DNA of 64,000 bases, taken from the NCBI RefSeq assembly GCF_014212125.1, contig NZ_JACJVP010000004.1, forward strand, positions 1 to 64,000, read 5' to 3'. Positions within the stretch are counted from its first letter, which is position 1. Every line of letters starts with the position of its first letter. The DNA is from Cohnella nanjingensis (GTDB taxonomy: Bacteria > Bacillota > Bacilli > Paenibacillales > Paenibacillaceae). This document shows positions 9,669 through 17,757 of this stretch, one piece after another. The notes beneath the pieces are model-generated. The model was not told where the DNA came from. It did not search any database and was given only the letters and a program-made list of their open reading frames with translations. The translations under genes were made by a program, and so were the position numbers.

Positions 9669-9696
9669 AGGGTGCCGAATCCATCGCAGACAACAA

Positions 9697-9720
9697 AAAA
9701 GCTCCCTCGCGGGAGCTTTT
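9697..9720. terminator. bidirectional intrinsic terminator
   Basis: The stem GCTCCC/GGGAGC with a 4-base loop is flanked by an A-run and a T-run. It ends both the plus-strand coat cluster and minus-strand glnA. Confidence 0.9.
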
Positions 9721-9732
9721 CTACATTCGCTA

Positions 9733-11157
9733 TTAGCAGTCGAAGTACAGGCCGTACTCGTAAGGATGAACGCGGATGGAGACCGCCTTGGCTTCTTGGC
9801 GTTTGAAGGCCACGTAGTTGTCGATGAACTCCTTCGTGAAGACGCCGCCTTCGGTCAAGAATTCGAAGTCCGCTTCCAGTGCGTCCAACGCTTCGTCCAG
9901 GGTGCCCGGTACGCTGCGGATTTCTTTCTTCTCTTCGTCGGACAGCTCGTAGATGTTCGTGTCGAACGGTCCATAGCCGAGTGCCGTCGGGTCGATCTTG
10001 CGCTTGATGCCGTCAAGACCAGCCATCAGCATCGCTGCGAACGCGAGGTACGGGTTCGCCGTGGAGTCCGGCGTACGGAACTCGATGCGGCAGCCCTTCG
10101 GCGTAACCGCCGCAACCGGGATACGAACGGCTGCGGAACGGTTGCCTTTGGAGTAAACCAGGTTAACCGGCGCTTCGTAGCCAGGAACGAGACGTTTGAA
10201 CGAGTTCGTGGACGGGTTCGTGATCGCGATCAGAGCCGGCGCATGGTGCAGAATGCCGCCGATGTAGTGGAGCGCCATTTGGCTCAGGTTCGCGTAGCCG
10301 CCTTTTTCGTAGAACAGCGGTTCGCCTTCGTTGAAGATCGATTGGTGAACGTGCATCCCGGAGCCGTTGTCGCCGAAGAGCGGCTTCGGCATGAACGTGG
10401 CGACTTTGCCGTATTGGCGAGCCACGTTGTGCACGATGTATTTGTATTTGAGCAGGTTGTCGGCAGTCGTCGTCAGCGTGTCGAAGCGGAAGTTGATCTC
10501 CGCTTGGCCAGCCGTCGCTACTTCGTGATGGTGACGCTCGACGCGCAGGCCGGATTCTTGCATCAGGCGGACCATCTCGCTGCGGATGTCTTGTTGGGAG
10601 TCGACCGGAGCAACCGGCACGTAGCCGCCTTTGACGCCGACTTTGAAGCCGAGGTTGCCGCCTTCTTCCTTGCGGTTCGTGTTCCAAGCCGCTTCTTCGG
10701 AATCGACGAAGAAGGAGGAGGCGTTCATGGTGCTCTCATAACGCACGTCGTCGAAGATGAAGAATTCGGATTCCGGAGCGAAGAAAGCAGCCGTGCCCAC
10801 GCCGGATTTTTGGAGGAACTCTTCAGCCTTGTGCGCGATCGAACGCGGGTCGCGCTCGTAGCGTTCGCCGTCCGGCGTATGAATGTTGCTCATCACGATC
10901 AGGGTAGCATGAGCCGTGAACGGATCGACATAGACCGATTCGGTGTCCGGCATCATGACCATATCGGATTCTTCGATGCCGCGGAAGCCCGGGATCGAGG
11001 AACCGTCGAAAGCGACGCCGTTAACGAACGTATCGGCTTCCACTTCGGTAGCAGGCAGGGTGATGTGGTGCGCGCGACCGGACAGGTCGACAAAACGGAA
11101 ATCAACGAATTCAATGTTTTTTTCCTTAATCAGATCCAGGACTTGTTGTGCAGACAT
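9733..11157 (-). CDS. glnA: type I glutamine synthetase, GSI-beta-like
   Basis: Glutamine synthetase joins ammonium to glutamate using ATP. The ATG at 11157 is chosen because GGGGAGGAAA lies just upstream; this gives 474 residues. Signatures seen: VAFDGSSIPGF, the ATP-site NGSGMHVHQS, FKRLVPGYEAPVN and the glutamate flap NPSTNSFKR. Unlike B. subtilis GlnA (about 444 residues, GSI-alpha), it has the extra beta-type segment around IYELSDEEKKEIRSVPG, including a tyrosine at the position adenylylated in enterobacteria, and ends VHPYEYGLYFDC. No glnR precedes it. A GlnR/TnrA-type box and a strong SigA promoter lie upstream. Confidence 0.95.
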   Translation of the reverse strand: MSAQQVLDLIKEKNIEFVDFRFVDLSGRAHHITLPATEVEADTFVNGVAFDGSSIPGFRGIEESDMVMMPDTESVYVDPFTAHATLIVMSNIHTPDGERYERDPRSIAHKAEEFLQKSGVGTAAFFAPESEFFIFDDVRYESTMNASSFFVDSEEAAWNTNRKEEGGNLGFKVGVKGGYVPVAPVDSQQDIRSEMVRLMQESGLRVERHHHEVATAGQAEINFRFDTLTTTADNLLKYKYIVHNVARQYGKVATFMPKPLFGDNGSGMHVHQSIFNEGEPLFYEKGGYANLSQMALHYIGGILHHAPALIAITNPSTNSFKRLVPGYEAPVNLVYSKGNRSAAVRIPVAAVTPKGCRIEFRTPDSTANPYLAFAAMLMAGLDGIKRKIDPTALGYGPFDTNIYELSDEEKKEIRSVPGTLDEALDALEADFEFLTEGGVFTKEFIDNYVAFKRQEAKAVSIRVHPYEYGLYFDC

Positions 11158-11237
11158 TTCGAATTTCCTCCCCATTTCCGAACATTAGATCTTAATAAAT
11201 GCACGATCGTTCAACTTTTCAGCTTTACTCTGTCGTT

Positions 11238-11267
11238 ATTATAAAATCAGGCTCTAGCGAGCGTCAA
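11238..11267 (-). promoter_or_regulatory. glnA SigA-type promoter
   Basis: Reading the minus strand, TTGACG (11267-11262) and TATAAT (11243-11238) are separated by 18 bases. The element at 11269-11294, directly upstream of the -35, is nearly repeated at another promoter at 25.67 kb. Confidence 0.8.
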
Positions 11268-11295
11268 TACTTATGTAAGGTATTTTTTGTGGAAG

Positions 11296-11312
11296 TGTGA
11301 GGTATGTTGACA
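11296..11312 (-). promoter_or_regulatory. GlnR/TnrA-type box upstream of glnA
   Basis: The minus strand reads TGTCAACATACCTCACA, an exact match to the MerR-family nitrogen-regulator consensus TGTNA-N7-TNACA. Its centre is about 73 bases upstream of the expected transcription start. A degenerate second site (11274-11290) lies exactly 22 bases, two helical turns, nearer the promoter. Confidence 0.75.
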
Positions 11313-11345
11313 CTTTCATCATTCCTTCACAATTGCGTGCGGGCA

Positions 11346-11370
11346 AAAGAAAAACGCGTCGCGCCGACGC
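11346..11370 (-). terminator. intrinsic terminator of the flavin monooxygenase gene
   Basis: On the minus strand a GCGTC/GACGC stem is followed by a T-rich tract (GTTTTTCTTTT). Confidence 0.7.
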
Positions 11371-11475
11371 ATTTTCAAGGTTCCGCATAGGGTGAAAAAC
11401 GGCATGCGATTTGTGCCGAAATTTGTCGATTGGACGATTTCTTGGGGGATTCCGCCAAAAGCGTCTTTGGCGCCA

Positions 11476-12486
11476 TTAACGAATGAACAGCCTCGCCAAC
11501 CGTTCATAGGACCGAAGGCGGCGATCCGCCCGCGACATCATGCACGTGACGATCACTTCGTCCGCGCCGTAGCTGCGCGCGAACGCGGGCAAAAGCCTCG
11601 CGACCGTAGCAGGACCGCCGACGATCATGCGGCTGCGGTTGTCCGCGATGCGGGCCCGGTCCCAAGCCGAGTAGGCATAACGCTCCGCCTCTTCGTCGGA
11701 CGGCACCGCGCGGTTGAATTCGCCCTGCTCCAGGTACAGGAGGCGAAGATCGAGCGCGCGCGCTTCCCGCTCCGCCTCTTCGTCGTCCTCCCCGCACAGC
11801 ACGAATACGCATACGGCCACGCCGGGCTTGCCGCCCAGGGGCCCGGGCCGGTAATGCCGAAGATAGTCCCGCACCGCGCTTTGCCCGCCATGCCCGTTGA
11901 TGAAGTGCGCGAAGGCGAAACGCGCCCCCAGCTTCGCCGCTACGGTCGCGCTGTAGCCGCTCGAACCCAGCATCCAGACATCCGGGACGGTCGGCACATC
12001 CGGCGTCGCGCTGAGGCCCGCGAGCGGGTGCTCCGTCTCCAGGGGCGTCCCGGTGCCGACGAACGACCCGAGCTCCGTCAGGCTGCGCTCGAACGCTTCT
12101 TCCCGCTCCTTGCCGGAGGATCTGCCCAGCGCCTGCGACACGAGCGGCATGCCTCCCGGCGCCCGGCCGATCCCGAGATCGACGCGGCCCGGGTAGAGGC
12201 CCTCGAGCAGGCGGAAGTTCTCCGCGACCTTGTACGGGCTGTAGTGCGGCAGCAGCACGCCGCCCGACCCGATGCGGATGCGCGAAGTGTGCGCGCCGAT
12301 GGCGGCCAGCAGCACCTCCGGCGAGGAGCCCGCGAGCCCTTTGGCGTTGTGGTGCTCCGATACCCAGAACCGCGTATAGCCGAGCCGGTCGGCTCCCTGC
12401 GCCAGCGCCAGGGTATGCCGCAGCGCCTCGGCAGCCCCCTCGCCCGTCAGGACGGGCGACTGGTCCAGTATGCCAAGCTTCAGCAT
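11476..12486 (-). CDS. LLM-class flavin-dependent oxidoreductase (luciferase-like)
   Basis: The ATG at 12486 has GGAGGAGG about 9 bases upstream; this gives about 336 residues, while an in-frame GTG nine bases earlier is too close to that site. The TIM-barrel family is recognised from LGILDQSPV at the N-terminus, FWVSEHHN, IGSGGVLLPHYSPYKVAE and VDLGIGRAPGG. These mark the bacterial luciferase-like subgroup in which FMN or F420 is the cofactor; the alkanal-monooxygenase-like branch (YceB/YhbW) fits best. The substrate cannot be told. It stands alone with its own terminator. Confidence 0.85.
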   Translation of the reverse strand: MLKLGILDQSPVLTGEGAAEALRHTLALAQGADRLGYTRFWVSEHHNAKGLAGSSPEVLLAAIGAHTSRIRIGSGGVLLPHYSPYKVAENFRLLEGLYPGRVDLGIGRAPGGMPLVSQALGRSSGKEREEAFERSLTELGSFVGTGTPLETEHPLAGLSATPDVPTVPDVWMLGSSGYSATVAAKLGARFAFAHFINGHGGQSAVRDYLRHYRPGPLGGKPGVAVCVFVLCGEDDEEAEREARALDLRLLYLEQGEFNRAVPSDEEAERYAYSAWDRARIADNRSRMIVGGPATVARLLPAFARSYGADEVIVTCMMSRADRRLRSYERLARLFIR

Positions 12487-12646
12487 CCTGCCCACCTCCT
12501 CCCCCTATCATACGCATCCAGGCGGCGTTGGAATGCAAGCAAGTAAAAACGGCTTTGCCGTCTTCTCGAAAGAGGGCAACGCGTTATTATCGGAGGTCGC
12601 GCAGAAATGGAGAGGCGTGAAACGTTATAAATGCTGTACGACTAAA

Positions 12647-12670
12647 AAGGGCCTGCCGCGGCAGGCCCTT
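12647..12670 (-). terminator. intrinsic terminator of the DAHP synthase gene
   Basis: A 10-bp stem (AAGGGCCTGC/GCAGGCCCTT) with a CGCG loop is followed on the minus strand by a T-tract, 6 bases after the stop codon. Confidence 0.9.
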
Positions 12671-12675
12671 CGTCA

Positions 12676-13737
12676 TTACTTGATCCAGGTCTCGAACGCT
12701 TCGGCCGGCTGTTTCTCGGTGTCGAACCGCTTGCCGAGCAGCGGCGACAGCTGCTCCAGCTCCTTCAGCAGCTTCGCGAATTGGTCCGGGAACAACGACT
12801 GGACGCCGTCGCCCGTCGCCGAATTGTCCGGGTCCGTATGCATCTCGATGATCAATCCGTTCGCGCCGGCAGCTACCGACGCCTTCGTCATCGTCTCGAC
12901 GAGCTCCCGGCGGCCGGTCGCGTGGCTCGGGTCGGCGATGACCGGCAGATGGGACAGCTGCTGGACGACCGGAATGGCCGCGAGGTCGAACGTGTTGCGC
13001 GTGTAGGTCTCGAACGTGCGGATCCCGCGCTCGCAGAGCATGACGTTCGGGTTGCCGCCGGCCAGGATGTACTCGGCCGCGTTCAGCCACTCGTCGTACG
13101 TCGCGCTGAAGCCGCGCTTCAGGAGGACCGGGTTCTTGATCGTGCCGAGCTTGCGGAGCAGATCGAAGTTCTGCATGTTGCGCGTGCCGACTTGCATGAT
13201 GTCGGCATATTCGGCGCAGACGTCGACGAACTCGGGCGCCATCACTTCGGTGATCGTGAGCAGCCCGTACTTCTCCCCGGCATCCTTCATCCACTTGAGA
13301 CCTTCGACGCCGATGCCCTGGAAGCTGTACGGGCCCGTGCGCGGCTTGAACGCGCCGCCGCGCAGCACTTGACCGCCGGCCGCCTTGACGAGACGCGCGA
13401 TCTCGTCGATCTGCTCGGGCGTCTCGACCGCGCACGGTCCGCCCATGACGACGAGGTTGTCGCCGCCGATCTTCACGCCCTTCACTTCGATGATCGTGTC
13501 GTCCGGATGGAAGTCGCGGCTCGCGAGCTTATAGGACTTCGAGATCTTGATGACGTTCTCCACGCCCTGCATGGAGCGGATATGTTCGGCGAGATGCGGG
13601 TCCGCCTTGCCGATGATGCCGATAACGGTGCGATCGGTGCCGCGCGAGACGTGCGCTTGCACGCCGCTCTTCTCGATATGGTCGACGATCTCCGCGATGC
13701 GTTCTTCTGCGATATGAGGGGAAGTAATGACGATCAT
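12676..13737 (-). CDS. aroF: 3-deoxy-7-phosphoheptulonate (DAHP) synthase, type I-beta
   Basis: This enzyme condenses PEP with erythrose 4-phosphate, the first step of the shikimate pathway. The 353-residue protein has an N-terminal ferredoxin-like regulatory domain (about residues 1-75; MIVITSPHIAEERI) like that of Thermotoga DAHPS, which binds aromatic amino acids. The catalytic barrel shows VVMGGPCAVE, GAFKPRTGPYSFQG, LLKRGFSATYDEW and VIADPSHATGRR. The start has GGAG 9 bases upstream. Feedback inhibition by tyrosine or phenylalanine is expected from the domain, not shown by the DNA. It is monocistronic, with its own terminator. Confidence 0.95.
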   Translation of the reverse strand: MIVITSPHIAEERIAEIVDHIEKSGVQAHVSRGTDRTVIGIIGKADPHLAEHIRSMQGVENVIKISKSYKLASRDFHPDDTIIEVKGVKIGGDNLVVMGGPCAVETPEQIDEIARLVKAAGGQVLRGGAFKPRTGPYSFQGIGVEGLKWMKDAGEKYGLLTITEVMAPEFVDVCAEYADIMQVGTRNMQNFDLLRKLGTIKNPVLLKRGFSATYDEWLNAAEYILAGGNPNVMLCERGIRTFETYTRNTFDLAAIPVVQQLSHLPVIADPSHATGRRELVETMTKASVAAGANGLIIEMHTDPDNSATGDGVQSLFPDQFAKLLKELEQLSPLLGKRFDTEKQPAEAFETWIK

Positions 13738-13879
13738 GATTGCACGCTCCTTATTGATATGCGCTTCGGACGGACGCCCATTCGCATCAACGCTTATCCG
13801 CTTCGACGCTTATACGCTTTTAAGCACTAAAGTAAATATAAAGGAAAAAGCGCCGGATGTCAATGACCATCCAGCGCAC

Positions 13880-14383
13880 TTATTCCAGCACCGTGCCCGC
13901 TTCCAGTTTGGCTTTGCGAATCTTCCGCTTCTCCCGCCGCTTGCGCTTGAACGTTTCGACGCTGTACCAGATGGGGAAGAAGAACAGAAGTCCGAGCGCC
14001 AGTCCGTCGATCATCCCGCCCACGATCATCTTCAGGTTGAAGAGCAGGAAGTGGTTGATCTTCTCCGGCAGGAACGGGATCTCGATGGAGAAGTTCCTGG
14101 GCAGAACGGCGCCGCCGACGATCTTGTTCGGGATCGACATCGGGATGTAGATCAGCTTGCCGAAGACAAAGCCGATCAACGCGGCAGCAAGACTCCCTCG
14201 CAGCAGGAAGATCAGAGGGAAGATCAGGACGAACGACGTGCCGTAAGTCGGCAGATTGAACATCTCGACGAACAAGCCGACGGCGAAGCCCATGGCGATC
14301 GAATAGGCGCCGCCTTTGGCGCGAAGCAGCTTCACGTACTGGTATTTGAGATAACGCGGAAACTTCCGAATGCGTTGTACCAT
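13880..14383 (-). CDS. DUF2062 integral membrane protein
   Basis: The 167-residue protein has a basic N-terminus, two or three hydrophobic segments (residues about 28-70 and 112-138) and a very basic tail (FKRKRREKRKIRKAK). This matches the DUF2062 family, found as small membrane proteins of unknown function, some fused to glycosyltransferases. AAGGAG precedes the ATG. It lies 47 bases downstream of ispH on the same strand and may be cotranscribed. Confidence 0.75.
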   Translation of the reverse strand: MVQRIRKFPRYLKYQYVKLLRAKGGAYSIAMGFAVGLFVEMFNLPTYGTSFVLIFPLIFLLRGSLAAALIGFVFGKLIYIPMSIPNKIVGGAVLPRNFSIEIPFLPEKINHFLLFNLKMIVGGMIDGLALGLLFFFPIWYSVETFKRKRREKRKIRKAKLEAGTVLE

Positions 14384-14430
14384 GGCGCGCTCCTTTCATG
14401 CAGTCGACGGCGCCATCTAGACTGCCTGGC

Positions 14431-15384
14431 TTATACCGATTTCTCCCGGACCGTCGGGAGCAGTTTATTCATGTTGACCGTCCGGCGCATCTCCCAAGTA
14501 TCCGGGTTGGCGGCATCGTACTGCTCCAGATACTGGATGACTTCCTTCGTCAACGGCGTCGGCGTGGACGCGCCCGAAGTGACCGCGACCCGTTCGATGC
14601 CTTCGAACCATTCGCGGCGAAGCTCGGAGACGTCCGATACCCGATACGCCGGCACCCCGGAGATCTCCTCCGCGACCTGGGCCAGCCGGTTCGAATTGTT
14701 GCTCCTGGGATCGCCCACCACGATGCACAGCTGAGCGGCCCCCGCCTGCTCCGCGACCGCTTCCTGCCGCACCTGGGTGGCCAGACAGATCTCGTTGTGG
14801 ATCTCCGCCGTGGGGAAGGCCTTGAGCAGCTCCGATATGAGGTGCTTAATGTCCCACTGCGACATCGTGGTCTGGTTCGTTATGATGATACGGTCGGCGT
14901 CCAGCGACAGTTTCAAAATATCTGCGTCGGTCTCGACGAGATGCACCCGATCCGGCGCGATGCCGACCGCTCCTTCCGGTTCGGGGTGTCCCTTCTTGCC
15001 GATGTAGATGACGTCGTACCCCTCCGCCGTCTTCTCGCGGATGAGGTCGTGCGTCTTCGTGACGTCCGGACAGGTGGCGTCGACCGTCGTGAGCCCCTTC
15101 TCCCGCGCGCGCTTGCGCACCTCCGGGGATACCCCGTGCGCGGTGAAGATCACGGTGCCGGATTCGATCTGCTCCAGAATCTCCAAGCGATCGGCTCCGT
15201 CCAGCGTGATGATGCCTTCCTTCTTAAATGATTCCGTGACGTGGCTGTTATGCACGATCATGCCCAAAATATAAATAGGACGCGGCAGATCCAGGTTTCG
15301 CGCCGTCTGCAGCGCTAACACCATGGCATCCACCACGCCGTAGCAATACCCGCGAGGGGAAATTTTTACGACTTCCATCATCAA
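14431..15384 (-). CDS. ispH: 4-hydroxy-3-methylbut-2-enyl diphosphate reductase
   Basis: IspH (LytB) is the last enzyme of the MEP pathway and makes IPP and DMAPP from HMBPP with a [4Fe-4S] cluster. The 317-residue protein shows the three conserved cysteines in context: [14 protein letters not shown] and NEICLATQ. Also present are the substrate-binding [18 protein letters not shown] and [13 protein letters not shown]. The start has only a weak ribosome binding site and two adjacent ATGs. It lies just downstream of the histidine kinase gene. Confidence 0.95.
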   Translation of the reverse strand: MMMEVVKISPRGYCYGVVDAMVLALQTARNLDLPRPIYILGMIVHNSHVTESFKKEGIITLDGADRLEILEQIESGTVIFTAHGVSPEVRKRAREKGLTTVDATCPDVTKTHDLIREKTAEGYDVIYIGKKGHPEPEGAVGIAPDRVHLVETDADILKLSLDADRIIITNQTTMSQWDIKHLISELLKAFPTAEIHNEICLATQVRQEAVAEQAGAAQLCIVVGDPRSNNSNRLAQVAEEISGVPAYRVSDVSELRREWFEGIERVAVTSGASTPTPLTKEVIQYLEQYDAANPDTWEMRRTVNMNKLLPTVREKSV

Positions 15385-15411
15385 GCGCCTGCTTTCCCGC
15401 CCGGTTGTTCG

Positions 15412-16977
15412 TTAAGCTTGATCCCGTTGGGGAGTCGTCGGGCGTGCCGTCGCCTCTATTATATCGTATTCCTCCCTCGGAGAAAAGTCGACGGGAAGCC
15501 ATAGCGTAAACCGGCTTCCTCCTTCCGGCTGGGACGTCACTTCGAGCTTGGCCCGGTGCATGTCCGCGATCCATTTCGCGATGGACAGGCCGAGCCCCGT
15601 GCCCGCCGTCTGCCCGCGGGAGACGTCCGCCCGGTAGAACCGGTCGAAGATATGCGGGATCTCTTCTTCGGCGAGGCCGATGCCCGTATCCGCGATCGAC
15701 AGGCCGACGCGATCGTCCAGGCGGATCGCCTCCAGCCGCACCTCGCCCGCCGGGGTATACTTGAACCCGTTCTCGATGAGGATGAACAGCAGCTGCAGCA
15801 GATAGTCCCGGTTGCCCACGACCCATACGCCCTTCAGCGCCTCCAGCGAGCCGACGACCCATTCCGCCCGGCGCGGCAGGAAGTTCGCCCGGCGAGCCGC
15901 CTCTTCCGCGAGCGGAAGCAGGGGCAGCCGTTCCTTGTCCATGACGTATCCCGCGTCCGCGCGGGCGAGCGACAGCAGATCGTTGACCAGCCGGCTCATC
16001 CGGCGGGCTTCGTCCGCGATGTCGTGGATCGCCTCCTTGGACATCTCTTCGCGCTCCTGCGCGGTGAGCTTGGATCTGGCCGGCGCCGCGTCTCCCTCGT
16101 GCGTCCCGTCCGTGAGCAGCAGCTGCGGCTGCGCCCAGATTTTCTCCAGCAGGTCCACGTTGCCCCGGATCGTCGTTAGCGGCGTCCGAAGCTCGTGCGA
16201 AGCGTCGGATACGAACCGCCGCTGCGCGGTATTGGACTCCTCGAGATCGTTATAGGCCAGCTCGACCCGACCCAACATATGATTGAGCGTCCGCGTCAAG
16301 CGGCCGATCTCGTCTTGGCTCTCGCCGGGGATGCGGAGCTTGAGGTCGGAGCCGATCTGGATCTTCTCCGCCGCCTCCGTCACCCGCTCGATCGGCCGCA
16401 GCGCCTTGCGCGCGAGGAACAAGCCCAAGGCGAAGGCGAGGGCCAGACCCGCGAGTCCCGCCGTCCAGAGGATCGTACGCATCTGCCCGAAGTACTCTTG
16501 CTCCTTGCCCGTATAGGTGCCTACCTGAAGCAGACCGACCAGCTGCCCGGTTCCTTCCAGTACGAGCGGCGTCTCGTAGATGAGGAAAGGCAGGCCCGCT
16601 ACGTCCTCCGAGATGTATTTGGTCGTCACTTTGTTGGCTTCCGGGAAAGCGAAAGTAATCTCCTGGCTGCCGACGTTGCCTCTCAGAATCGGACTTTTAT
16701 AGTAAACCGTTCCTTTGACGTCCTGGGAATAGCTGACGACCTGAATGCCGATGATCGCGTCGAACGCGTACGTTCTTCCCAGATTCAGTTCTCCGGAGAT
16801 CGGGTTTGCCGTAAGCACGCGAGATTGAAGGATCTTGCTCGCCTCCAGCGAGAGGCGGTCCTTGAGCTGTCCCATCGTATTCTGATACACGACCGTATAT
16901 AAGATCAATCCGAAGGCCACCAATGCCGCGGCCAGCAGTCCGGAATACCATAAAGTCAGGCGAAGCCGAATCGACAT
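15412..16977 (-). CDS. sensor histidine kinase (OmpR-partner class)
   Basis: The 521-residue protein begins with a membrane segment (residues about 9-30) and has a second at about 168-190, giving one extracellular sensor loop. HAMP follows (RKALRPIERVTEAAEKI). The phosphoacceptor is in VSDASHELRTPLTTIRGN, and the ATPase has N (LFILIENGFKY), G1 (SIADTGIGL) and G2 (GTGLGLSIAKW) boxes. It starts 3 bases after the stop of the response-regulator gene, so the two form an operon. The signal is unknown. The HtrA-like protease upstream suggests, but does not prove, an envelope-stress theme as in CssRS. Confidence 0.88.
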   Translation of the reverse strand: MSIRLRLTLWYSGLLAAALVAFGLILYTVVYQNTMGQLKDRLSLEASKILQSRVLTANPISGELNLGRTYAFDAIIGIQVVSYSQDVKGTVYYKSPILRGNVGSQEITFAFPEANKVTTKYISEDVAGLPFLIYETPLVLEGTGQLVGLLQVGTYTGKEQEYFGQMRTILWTAGLAGLALAFALGLFLARKALRPIERVTEAAEKIQIGSDLKLRIPGESQDEIGRLTRTLNHMLGRVELAYNDLEESNTAQRRFVSDASHELRTPLTTIRGNVDLLEKIWAQPQLLLTDGTHEGDAAPARSKLTAQEREEMSKEAIHDIADEARRMSRLVNDLLSLARADAGYVMDKERLPLLPLAEEAARRANFLPRRAEWVVGSLEALKGVWVVGNRDYLLQLLFILIENGFKYTPAGEVRLEAIRLDDRVGLSIADTGIGLAEEEIPHIFDRFYRADVSRGQTAGTGLGLSIAKWIADMHRAKLEVTSQPEGGSRFTLWLPVDFSPREEYDIIEATARPTTPQRDQA

Positions 16978-16980
16978 GGA

Positions 16981-17667
16981 CTAGCTTTCCCCTTTCAGGA
17001 CGTAGCCTGCGCCGCGAACGGTCTGAATCAGACGCTTGCCGCCTTGCTCCTCCAGCTTCTGCCGCAGCATGGCTACGTACACTTCGAGCACGTTGGATTC
17101 TCCGCTGTAGTCGTACCCCCAGATGCGCTCCATGATCTGGTCGCGGGACAGCACCCGCTTCGGATTTTGCATGAACAAGTGCAGCAGGTCGAACTCTTTG
17201 GCCGTCAGCTCGATACGCTTGTCCTGGCGGATGGCCTCGCGGCCGTCCACGTCCAGGACGAGATCCTCGTAGCGCAGCCGGTTGTTCTCCTCGGCTTGGT
17301 CCGGCCGGCGCCGCAGGAGCGCGCGCACGCGCGCCATCAGCTCCTCGAGGGCGAACGGCTTCACCAGATAATCGTCGGCGCCGATGTCGAGCCCTTTGAC
17401 CCGATCCTGCACGTCGTCCTTCGCCGTCAGCATGAGCACCGGCGCGCTGACGCCGGCGGCGCGGAGGCGTCTGCACACTTCCCAGCCGTCCAGCTGAGGC
17501 ATCATGACGTCCAGGATGACCAGATCCATTTGCCTCCCGGCCAAGATGTGGAGCCCTTCCTGCCCGTTCGGCGCAGTCGTCACTTCATAGCCTTCGAATG
17601 CCAAGCTGCGTCTCAGCAGCGAAGTAATCTTGTCGTCGTCGTCGATTACGATAATATGCGGTCTCAT
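16981..17667 (-). CDS. OmpR/PhoB-family response regulator
   Basis: The 228-residue protein has a receiver domain (IIVIDDDDKI acidic pocket; phospho-Asp in LVILDVMMPQLDG; lysine in YLVKPF) and a C-terminal winged helix ending VRGAGYVLKGES. ATG 17667 is preferred over the adjacent GTG; a run of six G supplies the binding site. It is paired with the downstream kinase. A terminator separates it from the htrA gene upstream, so it probably has its own promoter in 17668-17692. Confidence 0.9.
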   Translation of the reverse strand: MRPHIIVIDDDDKITSLLRRSLAFEGYEVTTAPNGQEGLHILAGRQMDLVILDVMMPQLDGWEVCRRLRAAGVSAPVLMLTAKDDVQDRVKGLDIGADDYLVKPFALEELMARVRALLRRRPDQAEENNRLRYEDLVLDVDGREAIRQDKRIELTAKEFDLLHLFMQNPKRVLSRDQIMERIWGYDYSGESNVLEVYVAMLRQKLEEQGGKRLIQTVRGAGYVLKGES

Positions 17668-17692
17668 CACGGCCCCCCGTTATTTAGAACAA

Positions 17693-17717
17693 GGGGGCAG
17701 CCTTGGCGACTGCCCCC
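17693..17717 (-). terminator. intrinsic terminator after the htrA-like gene
   Basis: An 8-bp stem GGGGGCAG/CTGCCCCC is followed on the minus strand by TTGTTCT, between htrA and the response-regulator gene. Confidence 0.7.
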
Positions 17718-17757
17718 GTGTCCGGACTCATTCGGTTGTTGGATCGATCGATGCTGC

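Noticed and set aside
9766..11244. Long plus-strand open frame antisense to glnA
   Set aside because: It mirrors the third-position GC bias of glnA, has no ribosome binding site and an implausible His/Arg/Val-rich composition.
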